64,000 nucleotides of DNA from Legionellales bacterium (GTDB taxonomy: Bacteria > Pseudomonadota > Gammaproteobacteria > JAHCLG01): the NCBI GenBank assembly GCA_026125385.1, contig JAHCLG010000003.1:62001-126000 (forward strand). The letters are read 5' to 3'. Shown one piece after another: positions 19,486 through 28,141 of this stretch (its first letter is position 1; each line of letters opens with the position of its first letter). Made by a program: the position numbers and the translations under genes. The notes beneath the pieces are model-generated. The model saw nothing but the letters and a program-made list of their open reading frames with translations. It was not told where the DNA came from and ran no database searches.

Positions 19486-19725
19486 TCAACTATTTTTAAA
19501 CTCATCGTGGTCATAAGTTTTAGAATGTGCCGATTCACGCGGTAGCTTATTGCTTGAACCGAATAACTTATTCTTAAGAAAAACAACGGTAAAAATAATT
19601 AATCCGATGAGGGCGCCGTAGAATAAGATATACAATCCCACAATAAATAAAAATATTGCAATCGCAATGGTAATCCCGAGAGCGATAAACGGGATAATTT
19701 TTTCGAATAGCGAATGTTGTGACAT
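19486..19725 (-). CDS. small membrane protein, 79 residues, unknown
   Basis: The protein has a short polar N-terminus (MSQHSLFEKII), one long or two closely packed hydrophobic segments over residues 9-50 with a FYGALIGL turn between them, and a charged tail with His, Asp and Glu. I recognise no family. It is upstream of rpsB on the same strand but separated by the rpsB promoter, and divergent from map. The hydropathy pattern suggests a real inner membrane protein, although so short a frame in AT-rich DNA leaves doubt. Confidence 0.55.
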   Translation of the reverse strand: MSQHSLFEKIIPFIALGITIAIAIFLFIVGLYILFYGALIGLIIFTVVFLKNKLFGSSNKLPRESAHSKTYDHDEFKNS

Positions 19726-19773
19726 AACTGAATTCTCGTGTTGCTTTAATCGACCCGGATCGGTAGATAAGGA

Positions 19774-19802
19774 TTGTCACACTAATTGTGCTCGCGTACA
19801 AT
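19774..19802 (+). promoter_or_regulatory. sigma-70 promoter of map-glnD
   Basis: TTGTCA (19774-19779) is followed after 17 bases by TACAAT (19797-19802), about 25-30 bases before the map start codon. It is a near-consensus sigma-70 promoter. Confidence 0.6.
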
Positions 19803-19834
19803 AGTTTCTCTTTATCTTTATCCTGATGGTTAGC

Positions 19835-20611
19835 ATGAAAGTCGATATTAAAACTCCTGAAGACATTGAAAAAATGCGCGTTGCCAGTCGTTTGGCGGCA
19901 GAAGTGTTAGAAATGATTGGTGAACATGTCACCGTGGGAGTTACTACCGACGAATTAAATACCCTTTGTCACGATTATATCGTCAATCATCAACAAGCCA
20001 TTCCGGCACCGTTAAATTATAACGGTTTTCCAAAATCGATTTGTACTTCGGTGAATCATCAAGTGTGCCACGGCATTCCAAGCGATCGCAAATTGCGCGA
20101 TGGCGATATTATTAACGTCGATGTCACGGTCATCAAAGACGGTTTTCATGGCGATACCAGTAAAATGTTTTTGGTGGGTAAGCCTTCGGTGCTCGCTCAA
20201 CGCTTAGTCAAGGTTTGCCAAGAAGCCTTATATATGGGTATTAAAGCAGTAAAACCTGGCGCACGCTTGGGCGATATTGGCGCCGTTATTCAAAAACACG
20301 CGGAAGCCAACCGTTTTTCCGTGGTACGTGAATATTGCGGACATGGCATCGGCACGCAATTTCATACCGATCCGCAAGTCTTGCATTATGGCGAACCTAA
20401 CACGGGTTTCGTGCTAGAAGCAGGCATGACCTTTACCATTGAACCCATGATTAATGCTGGTAAACGTTTTGTGAAATTGCTCCCCGATCAATGGACGGTG
20501 GTCACAAAAGATCATAGTCTTTCAGCGCAATGGGAACATACGATTTTAGTCACAGAAACAGGATTTGAAATTTTAAGTTTGCGCAATGAAGAAAAGCACG
20601 AATTTTTGTGA
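19835..20611 (+). CDS. map: methionine aminopeptidase, type I
   Basis: Map removes the N-terminal methionine from nascent proteins. The protein begins MKVDIKTPEDIEKMRVASRL, and carries the metal ligands in INVDVTVIKDGFHGDTS (two aspartates), the histidine in EYCGHGIG, and the glutamates in FTIEPMI and WEHTIL. I choose ATG 19835 rather than 19826 because it aligns with the usual N-terminus; neither has a strong ribosome site. It is divergent from rpsB and overlaps glnD by 26 bases, the E. coli arrangement. Confidence 0.97.
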   Translation: MKVDIKTPEDIEKMRVASRLAAEVLEMIGEHVTVGVTTDELNTLCHDYIVNHQQAIPAPLNYNGFPKSICTSVNHQVCHGIPSDRKLRDGDIINVDVTVIKDGFHGDTSKMFLVGKPSVLAQRLVKVCQEALYMGIKAVKPGARLGDIGAVIQKHAEANRFSVVREYCGHGIGTQFHTDPQVLHYGEPNTGFVLEAGMTFTIEPMINAGKRFVKLLPDQWTVVTKDHSLSAQWEHTILVTETGFEILSLRNEEKHEFL

Positions 20612-23207
20612 ACTGCCTTTCGCGTTGAGCCGGGATGCGAAACGCACGCACGTCATCGCTTTTTTTCGTCAAGCTTTAAAACAACATCAACAATTGCTGG
20701 CGGATGCATTTTCGCCGAAAAGCAATCAGTCATTGCAATTAATTTCTAAACACAGCGAATTTATTGACCACGTTTTAGATTTTTTATGGCATTCTACGCA
20801 ATTAAATGTTTTAAGCAATTTATGTCTTATTGCCGTGGGCGGATATGGTCGACAAGAATTATTTCCCTATTCTGATATTGATATTTTAATATTAAGCGGA
20901 TCGGCATTGCATCAACCAGAAAATAAATTAACCGAATTTATTAATTTATTATGGGATATTGGTTTAAAACCTGGGCACAGTATTCGCACCTTCACTGACT
21001 GTATCGAATTAGCCAAAAAAGACGTCAGTATTTTCACTAGTTTATTAGAAGCACGATTGTTGCAAGGACATGAAAAACTTTTTCAAAACTTAAAACAAAC
21101 GATTGCTGAGCATGCTTTGTGGAGTGTATCCGATTTTTTTTACGCCAAAATGCAAGAACAAGAACAACGCTACATTCATTTTCATGCCACTGCGTATAAT
21201 CTAGAACCTAATATTAAAAATAGTCCAGGTGGGTTGCGTGACATCCAAATGATTACCTGGATTGCACAGTATTATTATCCTATCACTCAACTAAAAGACT
21301 TGGTGATCCCCTCGATTTTTGAGGCCGACGATTATGAGTTGTTGATGACAGCAAAAAGTGTTTTGAGCAAAATTCGTTTTGCACTACACTGTTTAACGCA
21401 AAAATGTGAAGATAGATTATCATTTGATTATCAAAAAACCTTAGCTCAACAATTTGGCTATGGTGATCGCGAACATGAATTGGCAATTGAGCAATTTATG
21501 CAAAATTATTATCGTTCTGCGAAAATTATTCGTCATTTAAATGAAGTTTTTTTGCAATTTTTTCGCGAAACTGTCATTCATAAACAGCAAGAAATCAGCG
21601 AAATTGATAACAGTTTTCATATTATAGATCGCTATATTGCTTTAAAAAATCCAGATATTTTGCCTAAAAAGCCAGAATTACTCTTTGAGATTTTTTTACA
21701 TCTGGCGAAAAATCCATCTATCCAAGGTGTACGAGCACAAACCATTCAAGTATTGCGAAAAAAATCCTTTTTAATTAACGACGAATTTAGACAAAATCCT
21801 TTATCTCATCACTTATTTTTAACACTCTTGGAGCAACCTCAACGTGTGGTCGATCAATTAGCTCGCATGAACCGTTATGGCTTATTAGGAAATTATTTAC
21901 CGTATTTTGGTGAGGTCATTGGCAAAATGCAATACGATTTATTTCATGCGTATACTGTTGATCAGCATACCTTGTTTGTGTTGAAAAATATCGAGCAATT
22001 TTTATCCTCCTCACAATTTCCCTTGTGTCATCGTCTCATGTCAACTCTGCGCAAACGCGCATTACTTTTTTTGGGTGCATTATTCCACGATATCGGCAAA
22101 GGACGAGGTGGCGATCATTCAACATTGGGCGCCATGGCTGCGCGATCGTTTTGTGAGCAACATCAGTTACCCGAAAAAGATACTGAGTTGGTAGAGTGGC
22201 TAGTGAAAAATCATTTACTGATGTCAATTACGGCGCAACGCCGCGACATTTACGACACTAACGTGATTAATGAATTCGTGAAAACGGTCAATTCGGTGGA
22301 AAAATTAAATTATCTTTACTTGCTCACGGTTGCGGATATTCGCGGAACGAATCCTCAATTATGGAATGGCTGGAAAGATAGTTTATTAAAAGAATTATAT
22401 GAATTAAGCTATCAACATTTAGTGCGACAACCGCGTGCGCAAGTAGAATTCATTCGCCATAAAAAAACAGCAGCCTTACAATTATTAACACCTCATATTT
22501 CCAACGAAGAAATTATTAACAAACTATGGTTAGCGCTGGGGAATAATTATTTTTTACATCATCAACCTCAGGAAATTGCTTGGCACACTCAACATATTTT
22601 AAATCATCATAGCGAAAAACCACTGGTGATTATCAGCAATACTATTACCGATGATAATTCAACAGCCATTTTTGTTTATTGTGCCGATTACGATTATTTA
22701 TTTGCCAGCATTGTTACCGTACTCGATCAGGCAGGTTTAACGGTTTTAGAAGCACGGATTATTACCTCAAAAAATGGCTATTCGTTGGATAGTTTTAAAG
22801 TCTTAAATCGTCATCATCATCCTTTAGTTTTTGCACATGAAATCCAGCAAATTACGCAACGATTAGTCAATCAACTAGAAAAACGGGAAGCACCCGCCAT
22901 AAAAAAATCCTATCGTCGTCACCACTATCATTTCCCGCAAAAAGTGGATATCCATTTTTTGCAAGATCACGAAAAAAATCGCACGATTATGGAATTATTT
23001 TGCGTAGACCGACCCGGATTATTAGCAAAAGTGAGTATTGCTTTGGTGGAACAGGGGATCAGTATTCAAAATGCCAAAATCGTAACCTTGGGAGAGCGAG
23101 TTGAAGACGTGTTTTATATTACGGATCGCCATCAACAAGCCTTTACCGATATCAGCGCACAAGAAAAATTAAAAAATCGCATGATTGGATTGTTAGCTGA
23201 GATATAG
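20586..23207 (+). CDS. glnD: [protein-PII] uridylyltransferase / uridylyl-removing enzyme
   Basis: GlnD senses glutamine and adds or removes UMP on PII proteins to control nitrogen assimilation. The nucleotidyltransferase domain carries GGYGRQELFPYSDIDIL near residue 85-101 and GLKPGHSIRT after it. The HD hydrolase domain has LFHDIGKGRGGDHS near 500, and two ACT domains follow at about 705-770 and 805-870 (the second with CVDRPGLLAKVSIAL). The length of 873 residues is normal. It overlaps map by 26 bases, implying translational coupling. No PII or amtB gene is in the window. Confidence 0.97.
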   Translation: MKKSTNFCELPFALSRDAKRTHVIAFFRQALKQHQQLLADAFSPKSNQSLQLISKHSEFIDHVLDFLWHSTQLNVLSNLCLIAVGGYGRQELFPYSDIDILILSGSALHQPENKLTEFINLLWDIGLKPGHSIRTFTDCIELAKKDVSIFTSLLEARLLQGHEKLFQNLKQTIAEHALWSVSDFFYAKMQEQEQRYIHFHATAYNLEPNIKNSPGGLRDIQMITWIAQYYYPITQLKDLVIPSIFEADDYELLMTAKSVLSKIRFALHCLTQKCEDRLSFDYQKTLAQQFGYGDREHELAIEQFMQNYYRSAKIIRHLNEVFLQFFRETVIHKQQEISEIDNSFHIIDRYIALKNPDILPKKPELLFEIFLHLAKNPSIQGVRAQTIQVLRKKSFLINDEFRQNPLSHHLFLTLLEQPQRVVDQLARMNRYGLLGNYLPYFGEVIGKMQYDLFHAYTVDQHTLFVLKNIEQFLSSSQFPLCHRLMSTLRKRALLFLGALFHDIGKGRGGDHSTLGAMAARSFCEQHQLPEKDTELVEWLVKNHLLMSITAQRRDIYDTNVINEFVKTVNSVEKLNYLYLLTVADIRGTNPQLWNGWKDSLLKELYELSYQHLVRQPRAQVEFIRHKKTAALQLLTPHISNEEIINKLWLALGNNYFLHHQPQEIAWHTQHILNHHSEKPLVIISNTITDDNSTAIFVYCADYDYLFASIVTVLDQAGLTVLEARIITSKNGYSLDSFKVLNRHHHPLVFAHEIQQITQRLVNQLEKREAPAIKKSYRRHHYHFPQKVDIHFLQDHEKNRTIMELFCVDRPGLLAKVSIALVEQGISIQNAKIVTLGERVEDVFYITDRHQQAFTDISAQEKLKNRMIGLLAEI

Positions 23208-23406
23208 GCTAATCGGTTCGATCAATTTAGAGAACCTGCTCGATATCTCGGTGTTTGGCTTTGACGCCCTGCACAATCTGCTGAAGATAAAATCGCGAAG
23301 TTGATCTTTGAGCTAAATTCATTTAGGATGCGGTCCGTCATATAAAAAGAACATTAGCATAATGTCCTTTAAATAAAATACTAATAACATTTATGGAGTT
23401 TGTAAC

Positions 23407-24459
23407 ATGCCACGTCCATCGAAAAAAAATAAACCATCAAAAAAGGCAAATCTACCGCAAGAAAATGTATCATTTAGCTGGAGTTTAGCTAAACTTCTAA
23501 CTGCAGTGCTTTCTGTTTTCAGTGCCCCTTATACTCATGCCAGTGCCAGCGAAACTAATGGTATGTTTAGTACTAATGGTATGTTTGGTACAGTGAGGAT
23601 TAACGACAAGGATATTACAATACCCACACTTCATCACGATCTAACAGCTGCTCACATTGTTAATGATCTATCTGCTGCAAAGGCATGTGAAAAAGGTTTG
23701 TTACATGAAAATTTTCAGAGCCAACATGGCTTAATGGCAGGAGAATTCGCATTACGTAATCCAGTTATTTTAGATAAAAATTATTTTTTTGTGCATGGTT
23801 CAAACCCAGAAGCCACAATTACGCAAGAGAGTGATAAGTTAGGTGTAACATTAGTGTCACTTTATCAGACTGGAAGTCCCAATCCCGCTTCATGTGTAAA
23901 CAGAAAATACATAGAACTTAACGCAGGCAAAACTCCTACTGGTGATAATCATAAAGCAGGAAAACAATTGTATTATGTTGCACAAACACCATTCGCGTTA
24001 AATAACGGAAACTTAGTGAGCATAATAACTTCTATGCCAAAGAAGGTTTTAGATACACTACAAAAAGCTCATCAAGCCGTAGAAGGTATTTTACTAACTC
24101 TTTTTCCAAAAAGAATAGCTGCGAGTAGCCAATACATAAACAGTCATAAACTAGCTACTCCGGCAGACTGGAATTCGATGATAGATACGCACAGGCACCT
24201 CAATAAATTTCTTGGTAAGTATGACCATGATCAATTTAAACAGTGCGTAGATACTGGGAATAAAGACGACGACGAAATTTCTGCACAACAAGATAACCAG
24301 CATAACTTGAAGAAACCATTGGCAAAGACTCATGAGACTCCTATCACAGTCAGTTTTTCAAATTTTAATGACTATGACGATCAAATTTCTCCACAAAAAC
24401 ATAGTACTTCAGAACGCGATAATAAGCGACAGTATAAAGGCATGGGGAAAACTACATAA
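23407..24459 (+). CDS. hypothetical protein, 350 residues, possibly exported
   Basis: I recognise no family. A very basic N-terminus (MPRPSKKNKPSKKANL) precedes a hydrophobic stretch at about residues 29-46 ending in SAPYTHASASE, which could be an unusual signal sequence or signal anchor. A short duplication follows (NGMFSTNGMFGT). The middle part (100-240) contains several His and Asn residues and one cysteine pair candidate; the C-terminal 60 residues are polar and probably disordered. It stands alone between glnD and ygfX, with a ribosome site (GGAG) before the ATG. Export is inference. Confidence 0.6.
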   Translation: MPRPSKKNKPSKKANLPQENVSFSWSLAKLLTAVLSVFSAPYTHASASETNGMFSTNGMFGTVRINDKDITIPTLHHDLTAAHIVNDLSAAKACEKGLLHENFQSQHGLMAGEFALRNPVILDKNYFFVHGSNPEATITQESDKLGVTLVSLYQTGSPNPASCVNRKYIELNAGKTPTGDNHKAGKQLYYVAQTPFALNNGNLVSIITSMPKKVLDTLQKAHQAVEGILLTLFPKRIAASSQYINSHKLATPADWNSMIDTHRHLNKFLGKYDHDQFKQCVDTGNKDDDEISAQQDNQHNLKKPLAKTHETPITVSFSNFNDYDDQISPQKHSTSERDNKRQYKGMGKTT

Positions 24460-24607
24460 TAAACTAGATATGGTAGCATTAGAAATAGTTAATCATTATA
24501 ATTAACACACAATAATGGGCTGAACATTTTATGGACAGCCCATACCCCAAAATGCATTTCATAGTGGCTCGTATTTGTTAACGAGATACAACAAACAAAG
24601 TAATCGA

Positions 24608-25042
24608 TCAACACGCACTAGTAAATTGCGTCGCTAATATTATTTTTAGTCTCCGCCAATCCGACGGATTAAACATATCACGCGTCAAGAGTACTTTATA
24701 ATTCTTTCCGGTAGATTTAAACTGCAATACCATAAACCATTGCGTGATCACCATTTTTTTCGGTGGGATTGAAACTTTTTTTTTAGTATTGTCTATCGTC
24801 AAAAACCATCCTGCTTGGTTATGGTGCTCTATACAGTGAATGGAATCGTTGTGATGTCGCCAATGATACCACAGGCTATACATTAATAATAAAAATAGCA
24901 ATAATTTGATTGGCCACGCAATATTTGCCCACCACATCAAGAGTCCGGCAAATACTGTAATGCCGACGGTAAAACTCAATAACCACTTCGATTGTTTCGG
25001 ATAAATGATGAGTTTCAGATCGGCAAATCGAATTAAATTCAT
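24608..25042 (-). CDS. ygfX: YgfX/CptA-like inner membrane protein
   Basis: This 144-residue protein has two adjacent membrane helices (about residues 20-58) between a short cytoplasmic N-terminus with DLKLIIYPKQSKW and a C-terminal soluble region ending in a LTRDMFNPSDWRRL-type motif, the YgfX pattern. YgfX is encoded with SdhE in many gammaproteobacteria and has been described as a toxin acting on cytoskeletal proteins, although its normal role is unclear. Its start overlaps the sdhE stop by 4 bases (ATGA), so the two are coupled. Confidence 0.75.
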   Translation of the reverse strand: MNLIRFADLKLIIYPKQSKWLLSFTVGITVFAGLLMWWANIAWPIKLLLFLLLMYSLWYHWRHHNDSIHCIEHHNQAGWFLTIDNTKKKVSIPPKKMVITQWFMVLQFKSTGKNYKVLLTRDMFNPSDWRRLKIILATQFTSAC

Positions 25043-25284
25043 GGCATATTCTCAAGCACTAAGTGAATCATTTCTTGCAAATGGACTTCTTCTGGCGCGC
25101 GACGTTGCATAAACCATTCAAATAATTCTTGATCTTGGCACGATAACAACTCTACAAATGCCGATTGTTGCAGCGGTGTCAGCTTATCGAAGCGTTCCAT
25201 TAAAAAGCGCTCCAATAAAATATCCAATTCCCACATACCACGCCGACAGGCCCAGTGTAGTTTTTTTTTATCGATAAGATCCAT
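25039..25284 (-). CDS. sdhE: FAD assembly factor SdhE
   Basis: SdhE (YgfY/CptB) promotes covalent attachment of FAD to succinate dehydrogenase. At 81 residues it has the family length and the defining RRGMWELD motif (residues 14-21), followed by a helical bundle with LTPLQQSAF and DQELFEWF. It is coupled to ygfX downstream and divergent from ygfZ, exactly the E. coli gene order. Confidence 0.93.
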   Translation of the reverse strand: MDLIDKKKLHWACRRGMWELDILLERFLMERFDKLTPLQQSAFVELLSCQDQELFEWFMQRRAPEEVHLQEMIHLVLENMP

Positions 25285-25352
25285 GATTTCCCCTTGCTGC
25301 GAATGAGATTATCAGTAAAATGCCCATAAGGTAGCTATTATAGTGAAAACGC

Positions 25353-26408
25353 ATGCAAAATACTTGGAGAACTTTTTTAGAACAACAAGGCGCGCACATT
25401 TACCGTAATCGGGTGACGCATTATCACGATTTAACCTCTGAATTGCTGGCGACAGAATCAGGCCAGGTCATGATTGATTTATCGCATAAAGGGTTAATTC
25501 GCATTAGTGGTGCGGATGCCACTCGCTTTTTGCAAGGGCAATTAACCTGTAATGTTTTAGAAGTAGACACTGAGCACAGTCGCTTTGGTGCGCATTGCAA
25601 TGCGAAAGGCCGCATTTTAACTTCTTTTCGTTTGTTTAAACACGGCGACGATTTCTTAATGTTCGTGCCAGGTTCAATAATCGCTGCCTCCTTGGCACAA
25701 TTACAAAAATATGCGATTTTTTCTAAAGTCACCATTAGCGATGATAGTTCTGCATTTTTACAATGCGGTATTTCAGGATCGCAGGCTGAAAACGCCCTCA
25801 AAAAAATATTTGCTCGTGTACCAGCGGAAATTAATCAGTTAGTGAATGAAAAAGATTATATTATTCTACGCATTCCGGGATTAACACCACGTTATATTGT
25901 TTTTGCCACCCCTAACGTTATGCCGCCATTGTGGGAGCAATTGAAAAAAGATTTTACGCCTGCTGGTGCCGATTGTTGGCAATATTTAAATATTCAAAAT
26001 GGCATTCCCACCATTTATCCGGCAACGATTGGGCGTTTTACCCCTCATCAAGTCAACCTGCAATTAATTAATGGCGTGAGTTTTAATAAAGGCTGCTACA
26101 CTGGACAAGAAGTGATTGCTCGCATGCAGCATTTAGGAAAATTAAAAACTCACATGTATCGTGGACATTTGCATTGCCCGAATATTCCAAAACCGGGTTT
26201 TGATATTTTAGCACTTCACAATAATGAAAAAACTGTCGTGGGTAGCATTGTGATTGCTAAAGCCGATCCCCATGGTGGCTATCAGTTACTTGCAGCAATT
26301 AAAGATGAGTATATTAAAAACGATTGTTGTTTCGTGGACGCGTGTTCACAAAATTATATTCGCTTTTTAGAGTTGCCATATCGTTTAATTAATAGTAATC
26401 ACTCATGA
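25353..26408 (+). CDS. ygfZ: folate-binding Fe-S cluster maintenance protein YgfZ
   Basis: YgfZ is a tetrahydrofolate-dependent, GcvT-related protein needed for full activity of several Fe-S enzymes. The family motif KGCYTGQEVIARMQHLG, with its essential cysteine, lies near residue 246-262. The N-terminal folate-binding region has GADATRFLQGQLTCNV near 50. The length of 351 residues is normal. It is divergent from sdhE, as expected, and its TGA stop overlaps the ATG of the next gene, a P-type ATPase lookalike, which suggests coupled translation. Confidence 0.95.
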   Translation: MQNTWRTFLEQQGAHIYRNRVTHYHDLTSELLATESGQVMIDLSHKGLIRISGADATRFLQGQLTCNVLEVDTEHSRFGAHCNAKGRILTSFRLFKHGDDFLMFVPGSIIAASLAQLQKYAIFSKVTISDDSSAFLQCGISGSQAENALKKIFARVPAEINQLVNEKDYIILRIPGLTPRYIVFATPNVMPPLWEQLKKDFTPAGADCWQYLNIQNGIPTIYPATIGRFTPHQVNLQLINGVSFNKGCYTGQEVIARMQHLGKLKTHMYRGHLHCPNIPKPGFDILALHNNEKTVVGSIVIAKADPHGGYQLLAAIKDEYIKNDCCFVDACSQNYIRFLELPYRLINSNHS

Positions 26409-28141
26409 TAAACTTAGGCGATGTGTTGTCTCATTCACCCGTTGGGCTGAATTATTTAATGGCATGCTTAAGTATTGGATTATGGCTTGTGTGTCTACCA
26501 TCCTTCATTAAACCGATGTGGTGTGGCTGTGGCGTGAGCTTACTGAGTGCGTGGATTTATTCTATAGTCAATAGTTGGTTTTTTTCTCAATCTCCTTTTT
26601 TTATCGATATTATGCTGAGTGTATTAATAATTAAAATCCTTGATTTTTTATTAGCAAAATATCAATGTTATGATCAACCGCTAGTATTTCCTTCTGCAAT
26701 TGATATCATTGGTGATAATGGATCTAGAATTAAAAAATCTCTAGGTGACGTTACTCAAGGTGATTTATTTACGGTTAGCGATCCTCACCTTATCCCCTTA
26801 GATGGAGAAATTATTTTAGGCCAAGCACAAATCGATGAGTCTGCAGTATTAGGTGTTAATAAGCCTAAGTCCAAACAAAAATCATGCTATGTTTATGCAG
26901 GAAGTTTGGTTATTTCAGGAAGTATTATTGTTAAAACGCTGCGCTTATTTTCAAAAAGCCTATTCCATCTTAGTCAGCAATCCTTAAAAAAACTCAATCT
27001 TGCAAGTCTACACATCGTTTCATTACGACTATTTTGGCTAATTTTACCGGTTATTATGCTCGCTGGTCTGCTGATAAATAGTATTTATTTTAATGCAATT
27101 TTATCTCCTTTGACGATCTTAAACTTGATGATCTTAAGTTTACCGATGGGTTTATGGTTGATTTATACTAAAATAAATGAACAGATCAAAACAACATTGC
27201 TGAAACTCGGCATGCTAATTAAGCAAGCTGCCACCCTTAAACAACTCAGTAAAATAAATTCGATCTATCTTAATAAAAATAGTTTACTCTCCCCTCAACA
27301 AATGGAAATTAGCGATATTATTCTCACCACTCATCATCAAGAGCACGAATTTTTACAATTAGCTATGACAGCCGCTGCTCAGCTCGATCATCCGTTTGCT
27401 ACGATGATTACTGAATATGCCAAGGCCAAACACATTCACGCGTTACCGATGACTCAAGTGGATTATCAATCGGGTCAAAATATTCAGATCCACTTCGAAG
27501 ACTATTATTTACGTCTCGGCAGCGAAGCCTTTATGCGCGAGCATCAGGTTGATTTAATCGAACTGCAACCTCACATCGATTATCACAGTCAACTCGGGCA
27601 AAGTTTATGGTTTGTGAGTTTAAATGAACAGTGTTTTGGCATGGCTTGCATCAGCAACACTTGGCTGCAATCCCTGCAAAAAAATATTCTCGCTTTACAA
27701 AAAAAATCGTATTGCGTTGTATTAGTGAATGAAGATAATGAACTTTGCACCAGCGTGCTTGCCAATGATTTAGGTATTGAACATTGGATTGGAAATTTTT
27801 GTGAAAATGCGGTAAAAAATTCCACTGTACCTATCCTTCTAATCCATCCACAAGCAATTCAACAGCCGCCTATTCTTAATCTGCGCTGCAATGCTCTTCA
27901 TTTAGATTATCCTCATGACATTATTGGACTGAATGCTAATCTAAATAACCTCTTAAACTTATTAATCCTTGCACGAATTTTCCAACGCCATCGCACTATT
28001 GCATTATTGATAAGCATTGCTTACGAAAGCATCGCCGCCACCCTCGCCTGTTATTTGCCTAATTTATTCAGTGCCTGTTTGATCGCAGGGATAGTGACTT
28101 TTTTACTGTCGCGTTATGGTTTGCATGAAAAACGGCTTTGA
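26405..28141 (+). CDS. P1-type ATPase-like membrane protein lacking all catalytic motifs
   Basis: The 578-residue frame keeps the layout of a heavy-metal (P1-type) ATPase. N-terminal membrane helices are followed by an actuator-like domain (LGDVTQGDLFTV, IPLDGEIILG and IDES at 113-146), two more helices (205-255), a nucleotide-binding-like domain with the conserved HP (329-330) and a GSEAF segment, a P-domain-like stretch, and terminal helices (525-573). Yet the actuator TGE is LGV (149-151), the membrane CPC site reads SLP (245-247), the phosphorylation motif DKTGT is NKNSL with Asn290 for the aspartate, TGDN is NEDN, and GDGxND is absent. It should not be able to pump by phosphorylation. 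The frame is intact and starts inside the ygfZ stop. Confidence 0.72.
   Translation: MINLGDVLSHSPVGLNYLMACLSIGLWLVCLPSFIKPMWCGCGVSLLSAWIYSIVNSWFFSQSPFFIDIMLSVLIIKILDFLLAKYQCYDQPLVFPSAIDIIGDNGSRIKKSLGDVTQGDLFTVSDPHLIPLDGEIILGQAQIDESAVLGVNKPKSKQKSCYVYAGSLVISGSIIVKTLRLFSKSLFHLSQQSLKKLNLASLHIVSLRLFWLILPVIMLAGLLINSIYFNAILSPLTILNLMILSLPMGLWLIYTKINEQIKTTLLKLGMLIKQAATLKQLSKINSIYLNKNSLLSPQQMEISDIILTTHHQEHEFLQLAMTAAAQLDHPFATMITEYAKAKHIHALPMTQVDYQSGQNIQIHFEDYYLRLGSEAFMREHQVDLIELQPHIDYHSQLGQSLWFVSLNEQCFGMACISNTWLQSLQKNILALQKKSYCVVLVNEDNELCTSVLANDLGIEHWIGNFCENAVKNSTVPILLIHPQAIQQPPILNLRCNALHLDYPHDIIGLNANLNNLLNLLILARIFQRHRTIALLISIAYESIAATLACYLPNLFSACLIAGIVTFLLSRYGLHEKRL

Noticed and set aside
24515-24543. 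Inverted repeat ATGGGCTG / CAGCCCAT between convergent genes
   Set aside because: Eight-base stem, 13-base loop and no T tract; too weak to call a terminator.
26405-28141. Active copper or potassium P-type ATPase
   Set aside because: The phosphorylated aspartate, TGE, CPC and GDGxND motifs are all missing.
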